From: Arthrobacter sp. NIO-1057 | GTDB taxonomy: Bacteria; Actinomycetota; Actinomycetes; Actinomycetales; Micrococcaceae | DNA: 64,000 nucleotides | Reading direction: 5' to 3' | Assembly: GCF_900094805.1 (NCBI RefSeq) | Contig: NZ_FMAT01000001.1 | Coordinates: 620,001-684,000 of the forward strand | Shown: piece after piece, positions 45,040 to 53,266 of the stretch | Layout of the letters: every line of letters begins with the position of its first letter | How positions within the stretch are numbered: the first letter of the stretch is position 1 | The notes under the pieces: generated by a model | Seen by the model: only the letters and a program-made list of their open reading frames with translations | Databases searched by the model: none | What the model was told of the DNA's origin: nothing | Made by a program: the position numbers and the translations under genes

Positions 45040-45083
45040 GGCTCGCCCGAGCCAGCCTCAACCATTTGGTTGATCTTTCTTTC
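45040..45083 (+). promoter_or_regulatory. Inverted repeats between response regulator and MMPL gene
   Basis: GGCTCG-cc-CGAGCC at 45040-45053 and TCAACCA-tt-TGGTTGA at 45058-45073, the latter followed by TCTTTCTTTC. Either a weak terminator plus a regulator site or two operator-like palindromes. The second one lies 59 bases before the MMPL start and is a reasonable response-regulator box. Confidence 0.45.
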
Positions 45084-45132
45084 ACCCCATTCCACGACGG
45101 CAAAGAAAGCGAAAACTAGTTGACTGGAAACT

Positions 45133-47232
45133 ATGAAAACTCCAGTCTTAACCCGGCTCAGCCGGTCCCTAACCAGTAAACGGGGCGCTCGGCTTTGGAC
45201 CGCAGGCATCACCGTCGTGGTGGTCTTGATCTTTGGCATTCTCAGTGGGGTTCAGGCCCCAAAACGTGCTGGCGGAACACTCGTTGAAGGTTCCGATTCG
45301 GCCCAAGTAGCCCAAATCATCGACACCAATTCGAGCAACAACGATACGACTGCACTGTTAGTTGCCAGTGGTACCAACGGGCAGAAAGTCAGCCCCGCTG
45401 CTTCACAAGAGCTCAGCGATCACTTCAAGGACATGTCCAAGCAACTGTCCGTGAAAGTTGGGCAGCCACTAGCCAGCGAAGACTCAGCAGCTCTGATGGT
45501 GCCGATTACTTGGAATACCGTCTCAGATGATGCTGACCGCTCCACGCTCAGCGATATCAGAAACTGGATCTCTGATCATCCAGTGGTTAATGTTGACCAG
45601 CAGGTGACCGGTTCCACCGCCTTCGCAGTGGATATCACTCAGGCATTTGCCGGAGCAAACTTCACGCTCTTGGCAGTGACCATCTTGATTGTCGCAATCC
45701 TACTGATTGTCACCTACCGCTCCCCCGTGTTGTGGCTATTGCCGCTCACAGTGGTTGGCTTGGCCGACGGAACGACATCAAAGATTGCCAATCTTCTAGG
45801 TAACTGGCTTGGATTGCACTTCGATTCAGGCGTGTTGAGCGTCCTCGTCTTTGGTGCGGGTGCCAATTACGCGCTGCTACTGATTTCGCGCTATCGCGAA
45901 GAACTTCGCCATAATGATAAGCACCGCACCGCGCTGGGCCGCGCATGGGTATCTAGCTTTGAAGCAATCCTCACTTCAAACCTCACCGTCGTCTTCGCGC
46001 TACTCACCTTGGGTCTGGCCATGATGGAAGACACTCGCGGTTTGGGAATCGTCTGTGCTGTTGGGCTTCTGATCGCGGCATCCTTCGTGTTGCTATTGTT
46101 GCCACCGGTGCTCGCCATGGCTGGCCGCAAGGCATTCTGGCCTCTGATTCCGCGTCCAGGTCAGGCCGAGCCGAAAGAAAACATCTTCGCTCGTATGGCT
46201 TCGGCCGCGATGCGCAAACCATTACTGAATTTCGCGTCATTGGCTCTACTCTTGGTCATCCTGGTTGGTTCTCTAGCCGGAACGAGTTTGGGCTTGGATC
46301 AAACTCAACAGTTTAGGACTCCCACAGAGTCGGCCAGCGCCATGACTACGCTGGTGGAACATTTCCCCGCCGGCGAAGCGCAGCCGATCACGGTCCTAAC
46401 CGATGACAGCAATTCCACTGACCTGCGTCAAGACATGGCTAAGTTGCCCAACGTTGCCCGAGTCTCAGACCCTTCCGAAATTGCAGGAACGCCATGGCAA
46501 CAGTTCATGGTGGTAACTTCCGCAGACCCTGTCTCTGCGCAGGCGTTGGAACTGGTCAAGAACCTAAGGAAAGTCTCGGCTGATCAAACAGATGCTTCCG
46601 TGCTCGTCGGAGGACAGATTGCCGAACAATACGACTCAGACCAGGGCCACCTGCGCGATCTATTACTAATTGCACCGTTGATCATGCTGATCTGTTTCAT
46701 CGCTCTGGGTTGGCTGACGCGCTCATGGCGTACTGCCCTGACTTTAGGGCTGGTCAACTTGCTCAGTGCCGCAGCAGCCATTGGTATCGGGTCTTTGGTA
46801 TCTTCGTTGGTATTTTCGGTCGATGCCTTAGACATCCAAGTTCCGTTGCTGGCCTTCGTCTTCCTTGTTGCACTGGGTGTTGACTACACCATCTTCTTCA
46901 CCCAACGCGTGCAACAAAATACCGCGACTATGCCGTTGCGACAGGCAGTAAGCCAAGCAGCCGCTCACACCGGTTCTGTCATCACTAGCGCGGGCTTGGT
47001 GCTAGCTGGCGTCTTTGCCGCCTTGGCCGCTTTACCACTAATGGTGCTCGGACAGCTTGGACTCATCGTTGGTTTGGGCGTCCTGCTCGATACCTTCGTG
47101 GTTCGTACGCTCTTGCTACCGGCGCTCTTCGCTTCCCTGGGACATTCGGGCCGCCCACTGTTCGGCTCACGTCACTCAAAAAACATCGCCGCCTCCGATT
47201 CAGATAACAAGGAGATCATCTTCCATGCGTAA
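45133..47232 (+). CDS. MMPL/RND-superfamily transporter
   Basis: 699 residues with the two-repeat RND design. One N-terminal helix (23-43) is followed by an extracytoplasmic domain to about 175, five to six helices (175-375) with LLLISRYREEL, a second extracytoplasmic domain (about 385-510), and a C-terminal block of helices with the GVDYTIFFTQRVQQN motif that carries proton-relay residues. MMPL proteins export lipids, siderophores or drugs. The position behind a two-component system and helR suggests drug or stress-induced export; substrate not readable. It overlaps the next gene by 8 bases. Confidence 0.92.
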   Translation: MKTPVLTRLSRSLTSKRGARLWTAGITVVVVLIFGILSGVQAPKRAGGTLVEGSDSAQVAQIIDTNSSNNDTTALLVASGTNGQKVSPAASQELSDHFKDMSKQLSVKVGQPLASEDSAALMVPITWNTVSDDADRSTLSDIRNWISDHPVVNVDQQVTGSTAFAVDITQAFAGANFTLLAVTILIVAILLIVTYRSPVLWLLPLTVVGLADGTTSKIANLLGNWLGLHFDSGVLSVLVFGAGANYALLLISRYREELRHNDKHRTALGRAWVSSFEAILTSNLTVVFALLTLGLAMMEDTRGLGIVCAVGLLIAASFVLLLLPPVLAMAGRKAFWPLIPRPGQAEPKENIFARMASAAMRKPLLNFASLALLLVILVGSLAGTSLGLDQTQQFRTPTESASAMTTLVEHFPAGEAQPITVLTDDSNSTDLRQDMAKLPNVARVSDPSEIAGTPWQQFMVVTSADPVSAQALELVKNLRKVSADQTDASVLVGGQIAEQYDSDQGHLRDLLLIAPLIMLICFIALGWLTRSWRTALTLGLVNLLSAAAAIGIGSLVSSLVFSVDALDIQVPLLAFVFLVALGVDYTIFFTQRVQQNTATMPLRQAVSQAAAHTGSVITSAGLVLAGVFAALAALPLMVLGQLGLIVGLGVLLDTFVVRTLLLPALFASLGHSGRPLFGSRHSKNIAASDSDNKEIIFHA

Positions 47233-47677
47233 ACTCGTCAACATTGCCTTCAGCTACATGCTGGTCGGTGTAGCTTCAGGACTGTTCTACCGTGAGTTCA
47301 GCAAAAACAACGACTTCCCAGAAGGAAGCTACTCGCAACTGTCAATCGTCCATACCCACTTGCTGGTCTTGGGGTTCTTGGTCTTCCTCCTAGTGCTACT
47401 ACTGGAGAAAGCATTCAATCTTAGCCAACACCGCAAGCTCTACACTTGGTTCCTCTGGACCTACAACGCAGGCGTCATTCTCACCGCGGCGATGATGACC
47501 ACGCACGGAATGCTCACCATCCTCGGTATTGAGTCAAGCAAGATGATCTCCGGGATCGCGGGACTTGGACACATGTCTCTGACTGCAGGAATGATTCTCC
47601 TGTTCGTTATGCTCCGTCGTAGCGTGTCAGATAAGAAGCAGACCGTGAAACCTCAGCTGGATCCAGCAACCAACTAA
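47225..47677 (+). CDS. DUF2871 membrane protein
   Basis: 150 residues, four membrane segments. The sequence MRKLVNIAFSYMLVGVASGLFYREFSK, then LSIVHTHLLVLGFLVFLLVLLLEK, matches DUF2871, with conserved His residues in VHTHLL and TTHGML that may bind haem or metal. Its ATG overlaps the MMPL gene end, so it is co-translated. Function unknown. Confidence 0.88.
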   Translation: MRKLVNIAFSYMLVGVASGLFYREFSKNNDFPEGSYSQLSIVHTHLLVLGFLVFLLVLLLEKAFNLSQHRKLYTWFLWTYNAGVILTAAMMTTHGMLTILGIESSKMISGIAGLGHMSLTAGMILLFVMLRRSVSDKKQTVKPQLDPATN

Positions 47678-48117
47678 TCACGCATTTTCACTATCCATGG
47701 TGCGCCCGTCAGAATGACGGGCGCACCATAAGAAAAAAATGAGTCCCACCACGCCCAAGGCGAGCATGGCGTTGAGGAAGAGGCGGCAGTTCTGGATGAT
47801 CTTGGTCTTCACTGGTCGCTGTACCGGATATGGTGAAGATGGTGTAGCCACCGAGGCACTGGGAAGCGTCAAAGCTAAAGCAATAACAATGGCAACTACC
47901 ACTGCATAAGTCGCCAGAAATAATCCCGGAGTCGGGACACGCACCTCTTCTATCCAGACGCTGGGTTCAACCCAAACACCGTTGCGCAGAAACGGAATGA
48001 CCAACGGCAGGTATGGCAAAGCAAGAAGATCGCCAGTCCCTGCCCCTGGTGCTCACGCCCGTATAGCCGCGTACCATCGCTCAGATGACGCAGGGTGTTG
48101 CCGAAACTGCTACGCAT
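47678..48117 (-). pseudogene. Membrane-protein gene interrupted by a frameshift
   Basis: An ATG at 48117 with AGGAG 7 bases upstream begins a frame (MRSSFGNTLRHLSDGTRLYGREHQGQGLAIFLL, in parts) that becomes meaningless after about codon 33 and stops near 47950. The -1 frame continues naturally from 48019 as LPYLPLVIPFLRNGVW and runs 113 codons with two membrane helices. The shift lies in a CTTCTTGCTTTGCC stretch around 48018-48026. Either one base was lost, the sequence has an error there, or the gene uses -1 frameshifting. The C-terminal codons run through a 15-base hairpin. Family not recognised. Confidence 0.65.
47697..47729. terminator. Hairpin behind the DUF2871 gene
   Basis: Perfect 15-base arms ATGGTGCGCCCGTCA/TGACGGGCGCACCAT with a GAA loop, 19 bases after the DUF2871 stop. 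It is coding in the convergent broken gene. Without a T-run on the plus strand, but very stable. Confidence 0.7.
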
Positions 48118-48288
48118 CGACTTGCTCCTTTTTAGTGGAACTACCCCGGGGAGGTATTCACTGATCGAAATTTGCACCTACCGGATCGATCCACTTTTGA
48201 AACCAAAAATAATTGATGACTAGGAAGTTCTACTTCTATCCTTAGCCGAAGCGTACCAGTTGCCATCCAAGAATTCTCGATTAAAACG

Positions 48289-48332
48289 AAACTCCCTTGC
48301 TCACCAACGACAGTTGATGACCAAGGGAGTTT
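48289..48332 (-). terminator. Terminator of the sulfur operon
   Basis: Arms AAACTCCCTTG (48289-48299) and CAAGGGAGTTT (48322-48332) with an inner CAAC/GTTG stem, 20 bases beyond the FprA-type gene; the minus strand continues CGTTTTAATC. Confidence 0.8.
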
Positions 48333-48352
48333 TCAAGAGTCTGGGGTGAAGT

Positions 48353-49807
48353 TTACAGACTCTCAGCTAGTTTTTTTGCTCGGGAGAATTCCAGCATCTC
48401 CTGGCGTTCCACTACCTTGACACGATCACGAGTGATATCACCGAAGCGGGTGGAAACTGTTCCCTGAGCCGCTCCCAATTCCTTCTCGTGCTCGTCCAGG
48501 TTCTTCCAGCCCTCCCAGTCTGAGAAGGCAACCCCACGGCTTTCGAGCAAGTCGGCAATGCCCTGCGAGGATTCCGGTTCTGCCAGAGCAGTTAGGTCTT
48601 CCAGCAGGTGGGTGATGGTCTCAAGGGCGTCGCCCTTGGTGTGACCAATCAGGCCGATAGGTCCACGCTTAATCCAACCCGTGGCGTAAAGACCTGGAAC
48701 ATGTGTGCCAGCAGCGTCGAGAACGCGGCCTTCAACATTTGGCAGTACGCCCTTTGCACCGTCGTACTCGATGTCATCCACTGCGGAACCAAAGTAGCCA
48801 ACTGCACGGTAGATAGCCTGCAATGGGTATTCAACAAATTCTCCGGTACCACGGGCTCCCCCGTTGCCGTCCAACTCGTTGCGCTCAACCTTCAGGCCGG
48901 TGACCTTACCGTCTTCACCCAGTACCTCAACTGGCGACTGCAGGAAGTGCAGGTGCAGACGACGCGATGCGCTTGGAGCCTCTTCGCGCTCTTCTTGTTC
49001 GATGAGCCAGTTGGTCAACGTGGAGACCATGGTCTTGGTCTGGTTGTTGGTCTTCATGGCTTCGTCCGAAGCCTTGTCGAATTCGAAGTCCTCTGGGTAC
49101 AGCACGATGTCTACATCCTTGGAGTGCGAAAGTTCGCGCAGTTCCAAAGGAGTGAACTTAACCTGAGCTGGTCCGCGACGGCCGAAGACGTGCACGTCGG
49201 TGACGGCCGAGTCGTTCAGCTGCTGGTAGATGTGTTCTGGAATTTCGGTTTCCAGCAACTGGTCAGCATGCTTGGACAGGATGCGGGCCACGTCGAGGGC
49301 CACGTTGCCGTTACCAATCACAGCAACTTCCTTGGCCGACAGGTCCCAGTTCTTATCGGCATCTGGGTGAGCGTCGTACCAGGAAACGAAATCTGCGCCA
49401 CCGAAGGAGCCTTCGAAGTCGATGCCTGGGATGTTCAGGTCGGCATCCTTCTGTGCACCGGTGGAGATAATGACTGCGTCGTATCGTGCGCGCAGGTCAT
49501 CAAGGCTGATGTCGCGGCCCAAACCAACGTTGCCGTAGAAATCGATCCAGTCGTTGTTCAGCACCTTGTGCAGGGCATTGATAATGCCCTTGATACGTGG
49601 ATGATCTGGCGATACACCGTAACGGATCAGACCGAAAGGAGTAGGCAGTTCATCAAAGAGGTCCACGTGTAGCTTCAGTTCACCGCTGGCAACTGGCTGG
49701 CTCTTGCTCAGCAAGTCTGCTGCGTAGATTCCGGCAGGACCGGCTCCAACGATGGCTACACGCAGTGCCCGGGAGGCCAGGTGCTCAGGGACGATAATTT
49801 CACTCAT
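48353..49807 (-). CDS. fprA: Ferredoxin-NADP reductase, adrenodoxin-reductase (FprA) type
   Basis: 484 residues. FAD motif VAIVGAGPAGIYAADLL (about 17-33), the family-specific VDLFDELPTPFGLIRYGVSPDHPRIK, and the NADP fold VAVIGNGNVALDVARIL. The C-terminus has VYATGWIKRGPIGLIGHTKGDA. It passes electrons from NADPH to ferredoxin, here most likely for the sulfite reductase at the start of the same operon. The ATG at 49807 is preferred to the TTG one codon before. Confidence 0.92.
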   Translation of the reverse strand: MSEIIVPEHLASRALRVAIVGAGPAGIYAADLLSKSQPVASGELKLHVDLFDELPTPFGLIRYGVSPDHPRIKGIINALHKVLNNDWIDFYGNVGLGRDISLDDLRARYDAVIISTGAQKDADLNIPGIDFEGSFGGADFVSWYDAHPDADKNWDLSAKEVAVIGNGNVALDVARILSKHADQLLETEIPEHIYQQLNDSAVTDVHVFGRRGPAQVKFTPLELRELSHSKDVDIVLYPEDFEFDKASDEAMKTNNQTKTMVSTLTNWLIEQEEREEAPSASRRLHLHFLQSPVEVLGEDGKVTGLKVERNELDGNGGARGTGEFVEYPLQAIYRAVGYFGSAVDDIEYDGAKGVLPNVEGRVLDAAGTHVPGLYATGWIKRGPIGLIGHTKGDALETITHLLEDLTALAEPESSQGIADLLESRGVAFSDWEGWKNLDEHEKELGAAQGTVSTRFGDITRDRVKVVERQEMLEFSRAKKLAESL

Positions 49808-49824
49808 CAAACAACTTCTCTTTC

Positions 49825-50604
49825 TTAGTCAACGAATGAGGCCGGCTCGGTGGCATCGGCGTTCTCTAGCGGCAGGAGGTCTACCAATTGGTCGGAGGCT
49901 TCCGGGGCTAGCCGAACGACATCACCGATGACGATGACGGCCGGATTCGCCACTGCGGCCTTGCGGCCGCGCACTACAATCTCTTCTAGCGTACCGATAG
50001 TTGTGCGCTGCGTCTGTGAGTAACCTCGCTCAACTATCGCAATTGGTGTACTTGACGGCAAACCTCGGGTAAGCAATGTCTCAACAATTAGTGTCAGATT
50101 TGATACTCCCATCAACACTGCGAGGGTGTGATCGGAGCGAATCGGCACGTCTGCCAGTTCAGCGTGACCGCTTACCACGGTGAACCCAGCGGCGATTCCA
50201 CGGTGGGTCACTGGGATTCCAGCGGCTCCGGGAACCGAAATTGCGCTGGTGATCCCCGGGATCACACGGGTACGGATCCCGTATTGGGCAGCGTAGAGCA
50301 TTTCTTCTCCACCACGGCCCAGAACAAATGGGTCTCCGCCTTTGAGCCGGACCACGTGTTTTCCTTCAAGTGCGTATTTGACCAACAACTCGTTGGTCTC
50401 GTCTTGAGTTTTTACATGGCAACCCGGTGACTTACCTACGTTAATAACAAGAACATCATCAGAAAGGTCCGCCAATAATGCTGTAGGCCCAAGTCGGTCC
50501 GCTAGTACAACATCAGCCGACAAGAGCGCCTTGTAGCCGGCGACTGTAATTAATTCAGGATCGCCCGGGCCACCGCCAATGAGGGTGATATGTCCTTTAG
50601 CCAT
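49825..50604 (-). CDS. cobA: Uroporphyrinogen-III C-methyltransferase
   Basis: 259 residues, SAM-dependent, making precorrin-2, the first step to sirohaem. Motifs: TLIGGGPGDPELITVAGYKAL, ADVVLADRLG, VRLKGGDPFVLGRGGEE, VIPGITSAISVPGAAGIPVTHRG. It is the single-domain form without a CysG oxidase/chelatase part; the chelatase is encoded at 57972-58712. Its start overlaps the ABC permease end by 8 bases. Confidence 0.95.
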   Translation of the reverse strand: MAKGHITLIGGGPGDPELITVAGYKALLSADVVLADRLGPTALLADLSDDVLVINVGKSPGCHVKTQDETNELLVKYALEGKHVVRLKGGDPFVLGRGGEEMLYAAQYGIRTRVIPGITSAISVPGAAGIPVTHRGIAAGFTVVSGHAELADVPIRSDHTLAVLMGVSNLTLIVETLLTRGLPSSTPIAIVERGYSQTQRTTIGTLEEIVVRGRKAAVANPAVIVIGDVVRLAPEASDQLVDLLPLENADATEPASFVD

Positions 50605-51454
50605 TGCTTTCTCCAGTTCGACTCATTCCACGATCACGCAAGAGCTTGCGTTCAATCGGGGCAAAAAATACTAATTCAATCAACACGCCGACCAACAAGA
50701 TGGTCAGGATCACCAGCATGACCAGTGACAGGTCTGCTAGGTCGCGTCCGCGCTGCAATAATGAGCCAACGCCAAGAGCAAGCGAGCCACCCACGGCAAT
50801 CAATTCCGCAGCCATCAGTGAACGCCAGGCGAAAGCCCACCCTTGGCGCAAACCTGCGACGTAGCCAGGCATTGCTGCTGGTAACTCAATGTGCATCACG
50901 TGCTCCCACTTAGAAGCTCCGAGCACCTTCGAAAGTGCCTTGTACTGTGCGGGAATCATGTCGATGCCGGAGAGCAAACCGTTGATGATCGAAGGAATCG
51001 CGCCAAGCAACAAGACGGTATAAATGGTGGCATCACTCAAACCGAAGAGGATGATCGCTGCCGGTACCCAAGCGATGGATGGTAGGACCTGCATCGCTGA
51101 AACCAGCGGGCCTACACCTTTACGGAGCAAGGGCTGGTGAGCCAGAAGCAAAGCAATCGGGGTTGCGATAATCACCGCAATCGCAAAGCCACTCACGGCC
51201 CGGAACAGTGAATTTCCGATCGCCGACAGCAGCGAACCATCGGCAAGCAATTGTGGAAGTTTCGCTGCGACGGACAATGGGCCAGGGAACAAATCTTCAC
51301 GCAGAGGGCTGACCCAAGAAATGATCTGCCACAGACTCAGGAGCACTATAACGGTGAGTACTGGTGCGACCCATGAATCAAGGCGATTGTTAGGACGTAG
51401 TTTGATTGTCCGTACAGGAGCCAAGTCAGTGCGTGATTCGGTCAGTGAGCTCAT
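50597..51454 (-). CDS. ABC importer permease, SsuC/TauC type
   Basis: 285 residues with about six membrane helices after a hydrophilic N-terminus. The coupling-loop EAA motif is LGASKWEHVMHIELPAAMPGYVAGLRQGWAFAWRSLMAAEL (about 183-223), a strong match to the sulfonate/taurine/nitrate permease family. It overlaps the ATPase gene by 29 bases. In this operon it should import sulfate, sulfonate or another sulfur source. Confidence 0.92.
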   Translation of the reverse strand: MSSLTESRTDLAPVRTIKLRPNNRLDSWVAPVLTVIVLLSLWQIISWVSPLREDLFPGPLSVAAKLPQLLADGSLLSAIGNSLFRAVSGFAIAVIIATPIALLLAHQPLLRKGVGPLVSAMQVLPSIAWVPAAIILFGLSDATIYTVLLLGAIPSIINGLLSGIDMIPAQYKALSKVLGASKWEHVMHIELPAAMPGYVAGLRQGWAFAWRSLMAAELIAVGGSLALGVGSLLQRGRDLADLSLVMLVILTILLVGVLIELVFFAPIERKLLRDRGMSRTGESNG

Positions 51455-52169
51455 GTTTCCTTTGCTCCTTTCTGAGGATAGTAGTCAGTTCATCCGCCAA
51501 GGCTGCTGCTTGGGTCGGGTTATTGCGTAGGTCATCGGTGATGCGACGCGTTTCGAGAATGCGCCCTGGATGTGAGGACAGGACCAGGATTCGCCCCGAT
51601 AGTCGGATTGCTTCGCGCACGTTGTGAGTGACAAAAATGATGGTTTTGCCGGTTTGGCCCCACAGAGAGCGCAATTGCTCATGAAGCATGTCGCGCGTGA
51701 TCGCGTCCAGGGCGGCAAATGGCTCATCCATCAAAAGCACCTGCCGGTCTTGTGCCAAAGCTCTAGCCAGGGCCACACGCTGTCGCATGCCACCGGAAAG
51801 TTCATGAGGCTTCTTGTCGCTGGCATGGCCCAATTGCACGAGGTTCAGTAGTTCCTCAACGCGTTCTTCACGTTCTTGGACCGGCTTGCCAGCAAGCTTA
51901 AGCGCCAAATCTACGTTTTGACTGGCGGTGAGCCATGGCAAAAGATTGGCATCTTGAAACATGAAGGCCGCACCATCTTTGGGCACTTCAAGCCAACCGG
52001 AGCTCGGGGCTAGCAGGCCGGCGATCATGTTCAGCAGGGATGATTTACCGCAACCCGAAGCACCTAAAACTGCGACAAATTCACCATCGTCAATTTCCGT
52101 GCTCAGCCGGTCGATGACCAATCCGGTGCCTGGATAGCTCAGGGAAACTTCATTAAGTAGAACTCCCAT
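51426..52169 (-). CDS. ABC importer ATP-binding protein, SsuB/TauB type
   Basis: 247 residues. Walker A GASGCGKSSLL (about 35-45), Q-loop FMFQDANLLPWLTASQNV, signature LSGGMRQRVALARAL, Walker B VLLMDEPFAALD and switch His in FVTHNVREAI. The PW after LL in the Q-loop is usual for the taurine/sulfonate/nitrate group. One base is shared with the substrate-binding protein gene. Confidence 0.94.
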   Translation of the reverse strand: MGVLLNEVSLSYPGTGLVIDRLSTEIDDGEFVAVLGASGCGKSSLLNMIAGLLAPSSGWLEVPKDGAAFMFQDANLLPWLTASQNVDLALKLAGKPVQEREERVEELLNLVQLGHASDKKPHELSGGMRQRVALARALAQDRQVLLMDEPFAALDAITRDMLHEQLRSLWGQTGKTIIFVTHNVREAIRLSGRILVLSSHPGRILETRRITDDLRNNPTQAAALADELTTILRKEQRKHELTDRITH

Positions 52170-53266
52170 TACTGCTCCTGTTGTTCAAGAAAACGTGAAT
52201 CTACAAGTCCATCGGCATTTCCTCCGGCGCCAACCTCCACGGCCAACGCATGATCTACCAGAGTCTGGTAGGTCTCAGGTAGTGGGTCCTGGCTGAAGTG
52301 CACTTGTTTGAGCGCCTGGGCGATCACGGATTCGTCAAATGAGCTTCCGTTGGCCTTGACCAGTGCCTTCTGTACCGCCGATAGCTTCTGCTTTTCATCA
52401 GCGTTATTAAGCCATTCAATGGCCTCAGTGTTGGCATCAACCAATTTCTGCACGGTGTCCGGGTGGGAAGCCATGAATTCCTTGGACACCACCAGAACGG
52501 TGGTCGGGAATTTGCCTTCGGGCCACAGCTGCGCTTCGTTGACCAGTCGATGTGCATCATTCTTCTCGATGAGCAATGAAGCATAAGGCTCTGGAAGCCA
52601 CGCACCATCAATTTCTCCACGGCCAAAAAGCTGTGCCACGGTGCCGTTGGAGCTTGGCGTGACCGTTGCGTCTTGCTTCAAGTCCAGCTCCTTCAGGTAA
52701 TTGCGCAAGGCAACATCCTGAGTTCCACCGAACTGCGGGCTGGCCAGGTTGCTACCAGCTAGCTGTTCTGGCTTCGTGATGTCCTTGTTCACGACCAAAC
52801 TCGCACCACCATAGGCCACACCGGAGACAATATTTAATGACTCCCCGTGGCTGGACAGGTAACTGTTTAATGCCGGATTAGGTCCGAGGTATGCTGCGTC
52901 GATGGCCCCAGAATTTAGTGCCTCTACGGCCGCCGGTCCTGCATTGAAGATCTGGCTCTGAAATTTCGTGCCGTCTTCATCAAGATGCTTCTGAAGAATG
53001 CCTTCCGACTCTGAAATCAAAGCTGGCGCATGGGTGAGATTGGCGAAGTAACCGATCTTCAGCTCCGCAGCCGGCCCACGATCTGCTGCCTGCGCAGGCA
53101 CTTCGTTAGGACTAGGCAGGAAGGAAGTCACCACGGCAGCAGCGGTCAGCGCGCCCACCGCGACTAGTCCCAGAATTCGGCCACGAAAGCCGGTCTTCTG
53201 CCCATGTGATGTCAGACGAATTCGGTCGCTATTACTGCTGGATTCAACAGCATCAGGCTGCTTCAT
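52169..53266 (-). CDS. ABC substrate-binding protein, SsuA-like
   Basis: 365 residues. A basic N-terminus is followed by a hydrophobic segment at about 32-50 (GLVAVGALTAAAVVTSFL), a signal peptide or anchor without a lipobox Cys. The binding domain starts LKIGYFANLTHAPALI (NMT1/SsuA type) and includes AAYLGPNPALNSYL and GEIDGAWLPEPYASLL. The ligand is not predictable with certainty; sulfonates are usual, and no SsuD monooxygenase is nearby. It overlaps cysN by 14 bases. Confidence 0.9.
   Translation of the reverse strand: MKQPDAVESSSNSDRIRLTSHGQKTGFRGRILGLVAVGALTAAAVVTSFLPSPNEVPAQAADRGPAAELKIGYFANLTHAPALISESEGILQKHLDEDGTKFQSQIFNAGPAAVEALNSGAIDAAYLGPNPALNSYLSSHGESLNIVSGVAYGGASLVVNKDITKPEQLAGSNLASPQFGGTQDVALRNYLKELDLKQDATVTPSSNGTVAQLFGRGEIDGAWLPEPYASLLIEKNDAHRLVNEAQLWPEGKFPTTVLVVSKEFMASHPDTVQKLVDANTEAIEWLNNADEKQKLSAVQKALVKANGSSFDESVIAQALKQVHFSQDPLPETYQTLVDHALAVEVGAGGNADGLVDSRFLEQQEQ

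Noticed and set aside
48608-49672. 354-codon plus-strand frame opposite fprA
   Set aside because: Antisense shadow of a complete FprA-type gene; composition is typical of a GC3-biased mirror frame.
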